A DNA stretch of 64,000 bases, taken from positions 62,001-126,000 of the forward strand of contig NZ_JAVAMA010000012.1 in NCBI RefSeq assembly GCF_030730875.1, read 5' to 3'. The translations under genes were made by a program, and so were the position numbers. The stretch comes from Sphingomonas sp. DG1-23 (lineage in GTDB: Bacteria; Pseudomonadota; Alphaproteobacteria; Sphingomonadales; Sphingomonadaceae). The notes beneath the pieces are model-generated. The model did no database searches. It worked only from the letters and a program-made list of their open reading frames with translations, and was not told the DNA's origin. Shown here piece by piece: positions 1-8,914 of this stretch (position 1 is its first letter; each line of letters begins with the position of its first letter).

Positions 1-626
1 TCGAGCGAGAGCAGCGGCCCGAGCAAGGCGAAGATGCGCGCATTGACGACGTCGAGGCCGAACTGCTTCGCGTAGATCGCGCAGAGCGTCTCGGCGGCGC
101 GCTTGCCTTCGCCATAAGCAGAGAGCGGATCGCATTGATCGGGGCCGCCGCGCCAGTCTTCGGCGACATGCGTCACGTGCGGCGGCTGGGCGCCGTAGAC
201 CGCGCCCGAGCTCAGGAAGAAGAAGCGGACGGCGTTGCAGTCCAAAGCGAGATCGAGCGCGCGGCGGGTGCCGTGGACGATCGTTTCGAACATCCGCCGC
301 GGGTCGTTGGCGTTGAGCGCCGCGCTCGCGTCGGTGGCGGCGTGGATGACATGGGTATAATCGGCATGGGGCGCGGTGAAGCTGGTCGCGTCGCCCGCCA
401 CCAGCCGGAAGCGTCCGGCGAGACGGGGCAGGCGCGCGGCAAAGCCTGCGGGGTCGCGGCTGAGCAGGGTGACGTCGGCGTCGATCCCCGAACGCGCCAG
501 CGCCTCGAGCATCCAGCGGCCGATGAATCCGGTGCCTCCGGTCATGAAGATCCGTGCGCCCGAGAGCCGCGGCCAGAGCGGCGCGAGCGTCTTGTCGATC
601 GCCGCCAGGTCCTGTTCGAAGATCAT
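1..626 (-). CDS. NAD-dependent epimerase/dehydratase (extended SDR), 3' end outside window
   Basis: The minus-strand reading frame opens with ATG at 626 and runs off the left edge, so the C-terminus is missing. About 30 residues in there is a Rossmann nucleotide-binding motif (TGGTGFIG), and further on a SSGAVYG segment and a YGEGK stretch that fits the SDR YxxxK catalytic pair. This is the layout of nucleotide-sugar epimerases and 4,6-dehydratases. Its ATG overlaps the stop of the upstream membrane glycosyltransferase gene by 4 bp, making it the last visible gene of the polysaccharide operon. It probably modifies an NDP-sugar in the cytoplasm, but the exact sugar cannot be read from the fragment. 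Confidence 0.85.
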   Translation of the reverse strand, partial: MIFEQDLAAIDKTLAPLWPRLSGARIFMTGGTGFIGRWMLEALARSGIDADVTLLSRDPAGFAARLPRLAGRFRLVAGDATSFTAPHADYTHVIHAATDASAALNANDPRRMFETIVHGTRRALDLALDCNAVRFFFLSSGAVYGAQPPHVTHVAEDWRGGPDQCDPLSAYGEGKRAAETLCAIYAKQFGLDVVNARIFALLGPLLSL

Positions 627-1915
627 GCCGCTGCCAGTCCGAGCGAAGGGCGGTGGCTGCGGTGTGCGCGGACCACCCGGACGATGCTGTCGAGCGCGAG
701 CGCCCACAGGATCAGCGCGACCAGCCCGGGGCGGACGAAATGCCCGATCGCCAGCCCGAAGCTCGGCGTCACCGGCTGGCCGCTCAGCCACGAGTTGGTC
801 GACAGTTCGAGCACGGTCGACAGCGGCCAGTCGGTGACGAGGCACAGCAGATAGGCGCAGGCGATCGCGACGATCGGGCCGATGCCCTTCCACGGTTCGA
901 GCAGGACGAGGAAGAGCAGGAAGGTCTGGGTGTAACCGCCCGGCGACTGGGTCGCCAGGTAAGCGGCGAGCAGCAGGATCGAGACGCGGTGGAGCGGCAG
1001 CGCCTTGGGCTGGAGCCACGCCCCGGCCAGCGCGATCAATGCGATCGCCTGGCTCGCCCGGATCACGATCGGCACGAGGAACTCGATCGTCTCGACGGTC
1101 CGCGAAGGCACGAACTGGAGCACCGGGATCTGCGAATTGCGGATTAGCAGGAACGGCGCATAACTGGTTGAATAATGGATCTCATTCCACACCTGCCCGC
1201 TCTGGAACACCACCCAGTTGGCGGTGTTGGCGACGAGCTCGATCGGGGTGCCCGCCCCGACGATCGCAAGGGTGACGAGATAGACGATGACCGTCACGAT
1301 CGCCGTCAGCTCGAGCGCCCGCCAGTCGCGCTTCACCGCATGGGCGAGCACCGGCAGCAGCAGATAGGGCTTGAAGTTGATCGTCGCCGCCGCCGCCAGC
1401 CAGCGCCACGGTCCGCGGGTCGCCAGCGGGCCGTGGGCGATCACGAAGCATGCGAAGGCGACGAGGATGAGATTGCCGCGCTCGAGGGTGAACAGCAAAG
1501 GCAGGCCGAGCCCGAAGGCGATCGCGCGCATCGGCGCGGTGCGCGGATCGGCCCGGCGGAAGCTCAGCCAGACGAGCACCACGTCGAGCAGGTAGAAGCC
1601 GTAAATCGTCGCGGTGCCGAGCCAGTCGCAATCGCGGGCGTGGAAGGGCGACTGGAGATAGCAGCCGGGCAGGCTGAAAATGTCGAGGAACACGAAGGAC
1701 AGCGGCGGATAGATGCTCCGCCAGACATCGTAGGCGCCCGGACGGTTCGCCCAGAATGCGGTGTTGAACCAGTCCATGAACGTGTCGTTGGTATCGAACA
1801 CGAACGGCTGCGGCAGATAGCCCGTCGCGCGAAATGCCATGGCCGTCGACACCACGCTCACCACGACCGCGAGCGCGAGCAGCAGTTCGGGCAGGAGGCG
1901 CAGGCGGCCGCTCAT
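623..1915 (-). CDS. Polytopic membrane protein, GT87/GT-C-like glycosyltransferase candidate
   Basis: 430 residues with about ten hydrophobic segments spread over the whole length. An acidic aromatic loop follows the first membrane segment (FDTNDTFMDWFN), the position where GT-C/GT87-type mannosyltransferases carry catalytic acidic residues. A conserved-looking ERGN motif and an NFKPY motif lie mid-protein and are typical of DUF2029/GT87 proteins that use polyprenyl-phosphate sugars. The start was placed at the ATG at 1915 because it overlaps the upstream GT2 stop by 4 bp. With the GT2 neighbour, a plausible role is transfer of a lipid-linked sugar on the periplasmic face. Family assignment is by motif impression only. 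Confidence 0.7.
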   Translation of the reverse strand: MSGRLRLLPELLLALAVVVSVVSTAMAFRATGYLPQPFVFDTNDTFMDWFNTAFWANRPGAYDVWRSIYPPLSFVFLDIFSLPGCYLQSPFHARDCDWLGTATIYGFYLLDVVLVWLSFRRADPRTAPMRAIAFGLGLPLLFTLERGNLILVAFACFVIAHGPLATRGPWRWLAAAATINFKPYLLLPVLAHAVKRDWRALELTAIVTVIVYLVTLAIVGAGTPIELVANTANWVVFQSGQVWNEIHYSTSYAPFLLIRNSQIPVLQFVPSRTVETIEFLVPIVIRASQAIALIALAGAWLQPKALPLHRVSILLLAAYLATQSPGGYTQTFLLFLVLLEPWKGIGPIVAIACAYLLCLVTDWPLSTVLELSTNSWLSGQPVTPSFGLAIGHFVRPGLVALILWALALDSIVRVVRAHRSHRPSLGLAAA

Positions 1916-2880
1916 GGCCGCCGGATCAGGGTCCGCGCGGCGGGGCGCTTGCGCTCGGCAGGGAAGTTGATCCGCTCGGCCTCGATCACCAGCGGCACGT
2001 TGCGGCTGCGCTCTGCCAGCATGCGAACCTGCTCGCCGATCAGCCCGAGGAACAGCAGCACCATCGCGAACATCCCGAAGCCCACCGCGAAGCCGAGCAA
2101 CGCGAGGCCGGGGCCGCCCGTCAGTGCCGCGACGGTCGCGGCGACGAGCAGCGGCAATGCGATTCCCGCGGCGAAGAGCGCCAGAACGATCGGCAGCCGC
2201 AGCAGCGACTTGGCCGATCCGGCCAGCCCGGACAGCGCGAACGAGGCGAGCGCGGCGAAATCGTTCTTGCTCGTCCCCGCGGCGCGTTCGGGCCGATCGA
2301 CGGGGACCACCGCGAGCCGGAAGCCGCTTTCGACCAGCATCCCGCGAAAGAAGGGCTCGGGCTCGTTCCACGCTGCCAACGTGTCGACGACCTCGCGGTC
2401 GAACAGCCCGAAGCCGGTCGCGCCGGGAATCACCGGATAGTCGCCGAACTTGCGCAGGAACGCATAGCCGAGCCGGCGTATCGCGCCGAGCAATGGCGAA
2501 GTCCGTTCCGAACGTCGCTGGCCGAGCACGATCTGCGCGCCGGCGCGCCACTGACGGACGAAATCGCCGATCATCGCCGGCGGATCCTGGAAGTCGGCGC
2601 ACATGCCGATCACCGCCGCCCCCTCGGCCTGGTAGATGCCATAGGTCGGCGAGCGCATCTGGCCGTAATTGCGATTGTTGAAGATCGCCCGGATGCGCGG
2701 ATCCTCGGCGCACAAGGCGCGCATATGCTCGCGCGTGGCGTCGGTCGAGTTATTGTCGATCAGCAATATCTCGTGCGAGCGCGCGTGCTGCGCCGCCTCG
2801 GCGGTCACCGCAGCGCAGATCGCGCGGACATTCTCCTCCTCGTTGAAGCAGGGAATGACGATCGACAATTCCGGAGTCAC
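1912..2880 (-). CDS. GT2 family polyprenyl-phosphate glycosyltransferase (GtrB/DPM1-like)
   Basis: 322 residues. The N-terminal GT-A domain starts with LSIVIPCFNEEENV, followed by LLIDNNSTDAT near residue 40 and ADFQDPP near 95-101, the metal-binding region of the dolichol/undecaprenyl-phosphate sugar transferases. Two hydrophobic segments follow at roughly 225-285, as in GtrB. It should move a sugar from an NDP-sugar to undecaprenyl phosphate at the inner membrane. 4-bp overlaps on both sides place it between the Wzz-like protein and the GT87-like protein; the latter could use the lipid-linked sugar this enzyme makes. The acceptor and sugar are inferred from family only. Confidence 0.88.
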   Translation of the reverse strand: MTPELSIVIPCFNEEENVRAICAAVTAEAAQHARSHEILLIDNNSTDATREHMRALCAEDPRIRAIFNNRNYGQMRSPTYGIYQAEGAAVIGMCADFQDPPAMIGDFVRQWRAGAQIVLGQRRSERTSPLLGAIRRLGYAFLRKFGDYPVIPGATGFGLFDREVVDTLAAWNEPEPFFRGMLVESGFRLAVVPVDRPERAAGTSKNDFAALASFALSGLAGSAKSLLRLPIVLALFAAGIALPLLVAATVAALTGGPGLALLGFAVGFGMFAMVLLFLGLIGEQVRMLAERSRNVPLVIEAERINFPAERKRPAARTLIRRP

Positions 2881-3968
2881 TGCGCCGCATCCTTGCGGCC
2901 GAAGCGCAGATCGATGCCGGTCGCGGGGGCATAGATCTCGGTGAACAAGGCGAGCGCGATCAGCAACGCGAGCAGAGCCACCGCGGGAATGTTGTACTTG
3001 CGGTCGGCATCGAGCCGCGGTGCCTCGATCAGCTGGACGTCCGACGCAGTCTCGGCAGCGAGCGTCTCCACTGCGACCTCTTCGGACGAGCGGGCATAGA
3101 CTTCGTACAGCGCCTGCGCGAAGCGATAGTCGCGATAGCGGTCGAGATATTCGCCCGAGACTTCGGAAAGACCGGCGACGTTGGGGCCGGCTGCTCCCGA
3201 GCCGGGGCTGGTCGTCTGGGCGATCTGGGTGCGCAGCGACGCGACTTCGGACTGGACAGCCTGAAGCTGGGGATTTTCCTCGCCCTGGAAGCGCTGGAGG
3301 GTCTGCAGTTCGACCAATTTGGCCTGGAGCTGCGCCTCGAGCCCGGCGCGCACCGCCAGCGCCGAGCCGAGTTGGGCTTCGGGCTCGGCGAGCCGGTTGC
3401 GGCGCCGGAAGTCGTTGAGCGCAGCCTCGCTCTTGACCACGCGGTCGGCTGCTTCCTTGAAGCGCTGCTGGACGACGTCGCGCTTGCGGCGGACGCGGTC
3501 GCGACCCAGCGCGATGATCCGGTCGCTGATCGCCTGGACATAGGCGCGCGTCATCGCCTCGGCCTGCGCGCTGTCGTGACTGCGCACCTCGACTTCGACG
3601 ATCCCGCCGGTGAGCGAGTGGATGTCGGCCTTCTTTGCCAAGGCGGTGCGGGCGCGATTCTGGCTGGCATAGCCGCCCGGACCCACCAGCTTGAGCTTTG
3701 CGATCACTGCATCGGTGACTTCGGTGCCGCGGGCGATCGCGAGGTACATGTCGATCGGCTGCTTGGCGCCGCCGAACAAGGCGGCGAAGCCCTGAAGCTG
3801 CCCGCCCAGCGCGTTCATCATCGAGCCGAGCCCGATGCTGTTATTGTCCTGCGGCACCATTTTGGCGCGCGCGACATAAGGCTGCGGGAAAACGCACAGC
3901 AAAGCGAGGAGGATGGCAAGTGCCGCATAGCCGATCCGGCGGCGTCGGGGGTCCGAGATCAGGCTCAT
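2877..3968 (-). CDS. Wzz/KpsE-like polysaccharide chain-length or export inner-membrane protein
   Basis: 363 residues with a transmembrane segment near residues 12-30, a long periplasmic region and a second transmembrane segment near 330-350. Residues of about 150-250 are rich in Glu, Gln, Arg and Ala and look coiled-coil, as in polysaccharide co-polymerases. The protein has no Walker motifs at its C-terminus, so it is not a BY-kinase fusion. It sits directly downstream of the SLBB export protein with a 4-bp overlap, the usual pairing of inner-membrane co-polymerase and outer-membrane channel. It probably sets chain length or bridges the envelope during export. Confidence 0.85.
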   Translation of the reverse strand: MSLISDPRRRRIGYAALAILLALLCVFPQPYVARAKMVPQDNNSIGLGSMMNALGGQLQGFAALFGGAKQPIDMYLAIARGTEVTDAVIAKLKLVGPGGYASQNRARTALAKKADIHSLTGGIVEVEVRSHDSAQAEAMTRAYVQAISDRIIALGRDRVRRKRDVVQQRFKEAADRVVKSEAALNDFRRRNRLAEPEAQLGSALAVRAGLEAQLQAKLVELQTLQRFQGEENPQLQAVQSEVASLRTQIAQTTSPGSGAAGPNVAGLSEVSGEYLDRYRDYRFAQALYEVYARSSEEVAVETLAAETASDVQLIEAPRLDADRKYNIPAVALLALLIALALFTEIYAPATGIDLRFGRKDAAQ

Positions 3969-5827
3969 TCGGCGAGGCTCTTGATCGTGGCGGCGCCGAC
4001 CAGTCCGCCGAACAACGTGCCGGTGATGTCGCGCAGCCGCGCCCAGAACTCGCCGCGATTGGCGTCGATCGGGACGTAGATGAGGTCGCCCGGAAGAGCG
4101 CGGGCGCGCAGCACGCGCTTGCCGTCGGCGAGCACGGTGCCGTTGGCGCGCACGACGAAGACCTCGCTCTTGTCGCCGAGCTTCTGCACGCCGCCCGCCG
4201 AGGTTAGGAAATCGCCGATCGTGGCGTCGTCGCGCCAGGCGAAAGACGCCGGCGTCGGCACTGCGCCGAACACGCCGACCGTCACCGGCCGCGGAGGCAC
4301 ATAGATCGTGTCGTTATTCTCGAGGATCAGCGCGCCGGGCAGGGCATCGGCGGTCACCGGCAGGTCGAAGACGAGGCGTCCATTGGGTTTGCGCTCGCGC
4401 AACTGCTCTACGATCGAGCGGACCAGCGTGAGATTGGCCGGCTGGACAAGCTGGGCGCGGTTCGCCGAGGTGACCGGCTGCGAGGTCAACAGCAGTTCGA
4501 CATCCTCGACGGCGCGCTCGAAGCTCTGCTGCTGCTGCGCCTTGACGCTCTCGCGGGTGATGACGCTGGCATAGGGAAAGGCCTGCGAGGTCAGTCCGCC
4601 AGCCTGCGCCACCACGTCGGCGAGGCGGGTGCCCGGCTTGAAGTAATAACGGCCGGGCTTCGACACTTCGCCGCTGATCGTGACGAGCACCGCTTGCTGC
4701 TCGAGCGGCCGGGCGATCCCGACATTGGAGAGCACGCGGACGATGTCCCCGCGGCGGGCCTCGCGCGTCGTCGCTTCCGCTGCGGTCAGCTCTTCCCAGC
4801 CATTCTGCTCGCGGCCGAGCGAATCGAACACCATCAGTCGGCTCGAATCCGCCACGGTGTTGACGCCGCCGGCGTAGAGGATCGCGTCGTTGATCGTCTC
4901 GCCGGGAGCGAGTTCGAAGATGGCCTCGCGATTGACGCTGCCGATCACTGCGACCTGCTCGCCGGCGGGGGCGATGTAGAGGACGTCGCCGTTCTGAAGC
5001 ACGGCATCGCCGCTGCGATCGCCCCTGAGCAGCAGATCGTAGAGATCGAAATCCGAGACGGTACGGCCGCCGCGGCGGAGCTGGATCGAACGGAAGCTGC
5101 CGCCGGCCGCCGGACCGCCCGAGGCCAGAACCGCGTTGACCAGAGTCGACAGGCTGCCGACGGTATAGGATCCGGGTGAGGCGGCGAACCCGGTGACGTA
5201 GACCGTAACGCCGTGCAGCCGGGCCACCGACACTTCGAGCTGGAAGCCGCGATATTGCCGGTTCACGCGACGCGCGATCACGTCGTGCAGATCGCCATAG
5301 CGCACGCCGGCAACCGTGATCGCACCGATCCGGGGCACGAAGATCCGGCCCTCGCTATCGATGACCAGGCGGACATTGGCCGCCTGGACCGAGCCGGTCA
5401 GGCCGAGCAGCAATTCGTCGCCGGGATTGAGGCGGTAATCGGGTGGAACCGTAGCGCTCGGTCCGGCGGTGAAATCGCGTGCGCCGGGGACCAGCAGATC
5501 GGCGCCGAACCGCCGCAGCTGGGTGCCGGCGGCTGCGGAGACGTAGCTCTCGAATTCGCTCGGCGGCGTGGGCCTGGCGGGCATTGCGGGCTGGCGCTGC
5601 TCGGCCGAAACGCGCGGATCGAGGGCAGGGGTCTCGATCACCGTCGGTTGGTAAGGTGAGACTTCGGCGGGCGGGATCGCCGCCTGCGCCGCTCCGGCCC
5701 GGCGGGCGAGCGGATCGGCCTGCTGTTGCTGCTGCCCGCCGGCGACGGGCGGCGCGAGTTGCGCCGCGGCAGGGACCGGCGCGACCGCGAGAACGCAGCC
5801 GGCGAGAAGCAGGGATCGGGCAATCAT
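3965..5827 (-). CDS. SLBB-domain polysaccharide export protein (Wza/OPX family)
   Basis: 620 residues. The start ATG at 5827 overlaps the upstream monophosphatase stop by 4 bp and gives a clean signal peptide (MIARSLLLAGCVLAV, then AAAQ). A Gln-rich and Pro-rich linker follows, then a Poly_export-type segment (DYRLNPGDELLLGL, residues of about 130-230), and several SLBB repeats with motifs such as VTVYVTGFAASPGSY, VLVTISGEVSKPGRY and VTVGVFGAV. It has at least three SLBB-like units, longer than E. coli Wza. Such proteins form the periplasmic and outer-membrane conduit for capsule or exopolysaccharide. The signal contains a Cys, but no clear lipobox is seen. Confidence 0.9.
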   Translation of the reverse strand: MIARSLLLAGCVLAVAPVPAAAQLAPPVAGGQQQQQADPLARRAGAAQAAIPPAEVSPYQPTVIETPALDPRVSAEQRQPAMPARPTPPSEFESYVSAAAGTQLRRFGADLLVPGARDFTAGPSATVPPDYRLNPGDELLLGLTGSVQAANVRLVIDSEGRIFVPRIGAITVAGVRYGDLHDVIARRVNRQYRGFQLEVSVARLHGVTVYVTGFAASPGSYTVGSLSTLVNAVLASGGPAAGGSFRSIQLRRGGRTVSDFDLYDLLLRGDRSGDAVLQNGDVLYIAPAGEQVAVIGSVNREAIFELAPGETINDAILYAGGVNTVADSSRLMVFDSLGREQNGWEELTAAEATTREARRGDIVRVLSNVGIARPLEQQAVLVTISGEVSKPGRYYFKPGTRLADVVAQAGGLTSQAFPYASVITRESVKAQQQQSFERAVEDVELLLTSQPVTSANRAQLVQPANLTLVRSIVEQLRERKPNGRLVFDLPVTADALPGALILENNDTIYVPPRPVTVGVFGAVPTPASFAWRDDATIGDFLTSAGGVQKLGDKSEVFVVRANGTVLADGKRVLRARALPGDLIYVPIDANRGEFWARLRDITGTLFGGLVGAATIKSLAE

Positions 5828-6654
5828 GAGACGAGGCAATCCAGTTCGATGAGGCCGGCGGCAGGGCCGAGCAGGACTTCGGCGGTCTGTTCCCACAGGC
5901 CCGGGCTCGCGGCGGCGAGGACGCCGGCGCCGCTCCCGCCGACGCGATAGGGCGCGCCGTCCCAATGGGTGATGCGGCCGCCGGCCTCGGTGAGGAAAAG
6001 CGCGCCCGCAGCATGATCCCAGGGCAGGATGCGCTGGAACAATGCGACGTCGTCGCTGCCGAATACGAGTCGCGGATAGCTTTCGGCGGCGCAGCGCGGG
6101 ATCGGGACGACGGCGAGGTGCCGATCGGCATGCGCGTGCACGCGTTCGCGCAGCCCGGGGTCCAGGAATTGCGTCCCCAGTGCCGCACGCGTCCGCGCCG
6201 CGCCGGTCGGGCGGGCCCGGACAACCGCGCCGTCGCAGGTCGCGCCCAGCCCGCGCGCGGCGTGGCAGAGGCGCCCGCTCAGCGGATCGAACATCCACCC
6301 CGCGACCGGGCTGCCATCTTCGACCAGTGCGATCATCATCCCGAACGGCGCGCGTCCGGCGGCGAAATTGCCAGTACCGTCGAGCGGGTCGATCAGCCAG
6401 ACAAGGCCATCGCCGACATCGTCGAGCAGAGCCGGATCGCGCTCTGCCGCTTCCTCACCGACGATCCGCGCACCGAGGCCGAGCGCCGCGAGCCCGTCGT
6501 GCAGCCGGAACTCGGCCTCGCGATCGGCGACCGTTACGATCTCACCCGCGGACTTGATCGTCACTTCATGCCCGGCGAGCGCGCGGAACCGCGGGATCAC
6601 TACCTGCGCGGCGACGGTGCGCAGCAGCGCCGAAACCTCCTCGTGCAACGACAT
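5824..6654 (-). CDS. Inositol monophosphatase family phosphatase
   Basis: 276 residues, normal length for the family. Metal-binding motifs are present: GEE at 66-68, WLIDPLDGT at 86-94 and WDHAAG near the C-terminus. Relatives hydrolyse inositol phosphates, 3'-phosphoadenosine 5'-phosphate or sugar phosphates with Mg2+. In this operon it probably dephosphorylates a sugar-phosphate or recycles PAP, but the substrate cannot be told from sequence. It starts 6 bp after the aldolase stop and its own stop overlaps the SLBB gene start, so it is translationally embedded in the polysaccharide operon. Confidence 0.88.
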   Translation of the reverse strand: MSLHEEVSALLRTVAAQVVIPRFRALAGHEVTIKSAGEIVTVADREAEFRLHDGLAALGLGARIVGEEAAERDPALLDDVGDGLVWLIDPLDGTGNFAAGRAPFGMMIALVEDGSPVAGWMFDPLSGRLCHAARGLGATCDGAVVRARPTGAARTRAALGTQFLDPGLRERVHAHADRHLAVVPIPRCAAESYPRLVFGSDDVALFQRILPWDHAAGALFLTEAGGRITHWDGAPYRVGGSGAGVLAAASPGLWEQTAEVLLGPAAGLIELDCLVS

Positions 6655-6660
6655 GAGTGA

Positions 6661-7473
6661 TCAGGCGGCCACGCTCGCCAGACGACCGATCGCGGCGCCG
6701 CCGCTGCGTTCCTGGATCATCCGGATACGCGACAGATCCTCGTCGGCGATCGCGCGATAGTGATCGCGCTTGTTCTCGAGCCACGCCAGCTCGAACGCGA
6801 CGGCATTGGCGATGCCCGCATCGAACAGCGAGGATTCCGCCGCGGCGCCATCGAAGATCACCTTGCGGGTCTCGAAGCGATCCAGCCGCACGCCGCGGAT
6901 CTCGCGAAGCGCCGGACCGGCTTCGACCGCGACCGAACCGCCGACGACGAGCGTGAGGTCGTTCGCGGCGCAGGCTTCGGCCACCTTGAGCACCGCGTCG
7001 GTGATTTGCCGGTCGTTGATCGCCGTGCGCGGCAGCCCGCGCGAAAGCGTGAAATCGACCCGGCCGAAGACGATGCCGTCGAGCTTCGCCTTGGCGATCG
7101 GCAGCATCGCATCGAGATTGCGCAACGTCGCTTCGGTCTCGAGATTGAACAGGAACTGCGCGCCCTCGGCATTGCCGCCATAGGTCTTGTCCCGGGCTTC
7201 GGCGAACTTGGTCAGCGCATAGGGCGTCTCGACCATCGGTGCGATGATATGATCGACGCCGTAGAGCCTGGACGCGAGCAGATCGGATACCGCCTCGCAG
7301 CCGCCGATCTTGAGCGCGACCTTGAGATCGGCGCGATGCGCGATCTCGAGCAGGCGCAGGAATTCGTCGGGCCGGGTGCCCTCAGCCTCGAATTCCGCCT
7401 TGACCGCGACGACGCCGAAGCGATCGCGACCCTTTTTGAGCATGTCGAGCATGCGGCGTTCGGTGGGGTTCAT
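6661..7473 (-). CDS. HpcH/HpaI aldolase / citrate lyase family protein
   Basis: 270 residues with the TIM-barrel features of the HpcH/HpaI family: a KIGG segment, VDHIIAPMVET near residues 75-90, a central IVFGRVDFT segment and a late LVVGGSVA strand. Relatives are metal-dependent class II aldolases that split or form 2-keto acids with pyruvate. It is the first gene of the polysaccharide operon, with the promoter expected in the 7474-7610 intergenic region. That setting suggests synthesis or breakdown of a keto-acid sugar or a pyruvate-derived side group, but this is inference. No reaction can be assigned. Confidence 0.75.
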   Translation of the reverse strand: MNPTERRMLDMLKKGRDRFGVVAVKAEFEAEGTRPDEFLRLLEIAHRADLKVALKIGGCEAVSDLLASRLYGVDHIIAPMVETPYALTKFAEARDKTYGGNAEGAQFLFNLETEATLRNLDAMLPIAKAKLDGIVFGRVDFTLSRGLPRTAINDRQITDAVLKVAEACAANDLTLVVGGSVAVEAGPALREIRGVRLDRFETRKVIFDGAAAESSLFDAGIANAVAFELAWLENKRDHYRAIADEDLSRIRMIQERSGGAAIGRLASVAA

Positions 7474-7610
7474 CTCGGCCTCCCTGGCTGAAAAAGCATG
7501 TACTGACGGGGAGTGAGACGGAGCCTGGAACGGGTTCCCGCAATATTTCGCGCGGCGGAATTTTTTTCGATCCGGGCTTACGGATCGACCCGATCGGCTC
7601 CGTCAGAACA

Positions 7611-8273
7611 ATGATGCCCGGCCTGTTACCCCTCCATCTGGTTCTCGCGCTCTTGTCCTCCCCGGACCCGGGACCAGTGGCGCCGGGCATCACCGAACTT
7701 CCCGGCGGCAACAGCCCCGTCTTTCGCGCGCGCGCCGTCGATGCGGCGCCCGCGCCTGAATCGCAGATCGCGGAAGAACATCGCGATTCACCTGAAATCG
7801 GTGCGACGCTTCCGAAGCTCTCGTCGCGCTTCGGGCGGCGCGCGGACCCGTTCCGCAGGGTTTCCAGGATGCATTATGGCGTGGACATGCCGGGCCGCCT
7901 CGGCACGCCGGTACTGGCCTCGGCACCCGGCGTGGTGCGCTTCGCCGGCGCGGCGGGAAGCTATGGCGAAATGGTCGAGATCGATCATGATGGCGCGCTC
8001 GCAACGCGCTACGCGCATCTGTCGAGGGTTCTCGTGCGCCGCGGAGATCGCGTGGAGCTCGGGCAAGCCGTCGCGCTGATGGGATCGACCGGGCGCTCGA
8101 CCGGCAATCATCTCCATTTCGAAGTGCGCATCGATGGCCGCGCAGTCGATCCGCTGCCCTATCTGGAGGGCGATGCGCCGGCGCCGGCGAGGGGTTGGAT
8201 CGCGCCCGACGCCCCCCATATCTCCGCCTTCGCCCGGGCGCGTGCCGATCAATTGCAGGGACGCGACTTCTGA
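7611..8273 (+). CDS. M23 family peptidoglycan endopeptidase (LytM-like)
   Basis: 220 residues with a short hydrophobic N-terminus that looks like a signal peptide. The zinc site is complete: HYGVD (H88, D92), a central His in RYAHLS (H136), and HLHFE (H167, H169). The M23 domain covers about residues 65-185. Such enzymes cut peptide cross-bridges in the periplasm during growth or division, or activate amidases. Two in-frame ATGs occur at 7611 and 7614 and either may be used. The gene diverges from the polysaccharide operon across a 137-bp region. Confidence 0.92.
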   Translation: MMPGLLPLHLVLALLSSPDPGPVAPGITELPGGNSPVFRARAVDAAPAPESQIAEEHRDSPEIGATLPKLSSRFGRRADPFRRVSRMHYGVDMPGRLGTPVLASAPGVVRFAGAAGSYGEMVEIDHDGALATRYAHLSRVLVRRGDRVELGQAVALMGSTGRSTGNHLHFEVRIDGRAVDPLPYLEGDAPAPARGWIAPDAPHISAFARARADQLQGRDF

Positions 8274-8374
8274 ACCGCCATGGAATCTCCTTTGCAGCAG
8301 CAGGTCGGTTTTCGCGTCCCGAATATCGCAGGAAGGGGTTGGCAAATGCTCCGGGGCGTGCCTTGCCGCGCGCA

Positions 8375-8887
8375 ATGAATCGGGACGAGGACATCAGCGG
8401 GCTTCAGCGCGTCATCCTGAACGAACGCAGCCGGCTGCTCCGCTTCCTCGCGGCGCGCGGGATGAGCGACGACGCCGAGGATGCGCTGCACGATCTGTGG
8501 CAGCGTGTGGCGACTGCGCCTTCCCAGCCGATCGCCGATCCGCTTTCCTATCTGTTCCGCGCGGCCGAGAATCTCGTCCGCGATCGTCGTCGTTCGACCG
8601 TGAGCCGCGACCGCCGCCATCAGGATTGGCACGAGACCCTCCCGGGCGAAGAGCAGCCGACCGGCGAGCGCGGGCTGATCGCGCGCGAACGGCTGCGCGA
8701 GGTCCAGTCGACGCTCGCCGGATTGGGGCCGCGGGTCGAGCTGGTATTCCGCAAGTGCCGGCTCGACGGGCTCGGCCAGGCCGCGATCGCGCGCGAATTG
8801 GGGGTGAGCCTCAGCTCGGTCGAGAAGGATCTGCAAAAGGCATATCGCGCCCTCGGACAACTCAGGGCGAAATTCGATGCGGAATGA
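8375..8887 (+). CDS. ECF sigma factor, FecI-like
   Basis: 170 residues. Region 2 is represented by the AEDALHDLW and PLSYLFRAAENLVRDRRR segments and region 4 by a helix-turn-helix around LDGLGQAAIARELGVSLSSVEKDL near the C-terminus. The ATG at 8375 was chosen because it gives the usual FecI length; an in-frame extension to 8195 would overlap the M23 gene. It is followed at once by a FecR anti-sigma factor and a TonB receptor with an STN signalling domain, so it should respond to an extracellular ligand through the receptor and drive this locus. Confidence 0.9.
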   Translation: MNRDEDISGLQRVILNERSRLLRFLAARGMSDDAEDALHDLWQRVATAPSQPIADPLSYLFRAAENLVRDRRRSTVSRDRRHQDWHETLPGEEQPTGERGLIARERLREVQSTLAGLGPRVELVFRKCRLDGLGQAAIARELGVSLSSVEKDLQKAYRALGQLRAKFDAE

Positions 8888-8914
8888 TCGTCCGGGCTCC
8901 GTCATAGGGATGTT

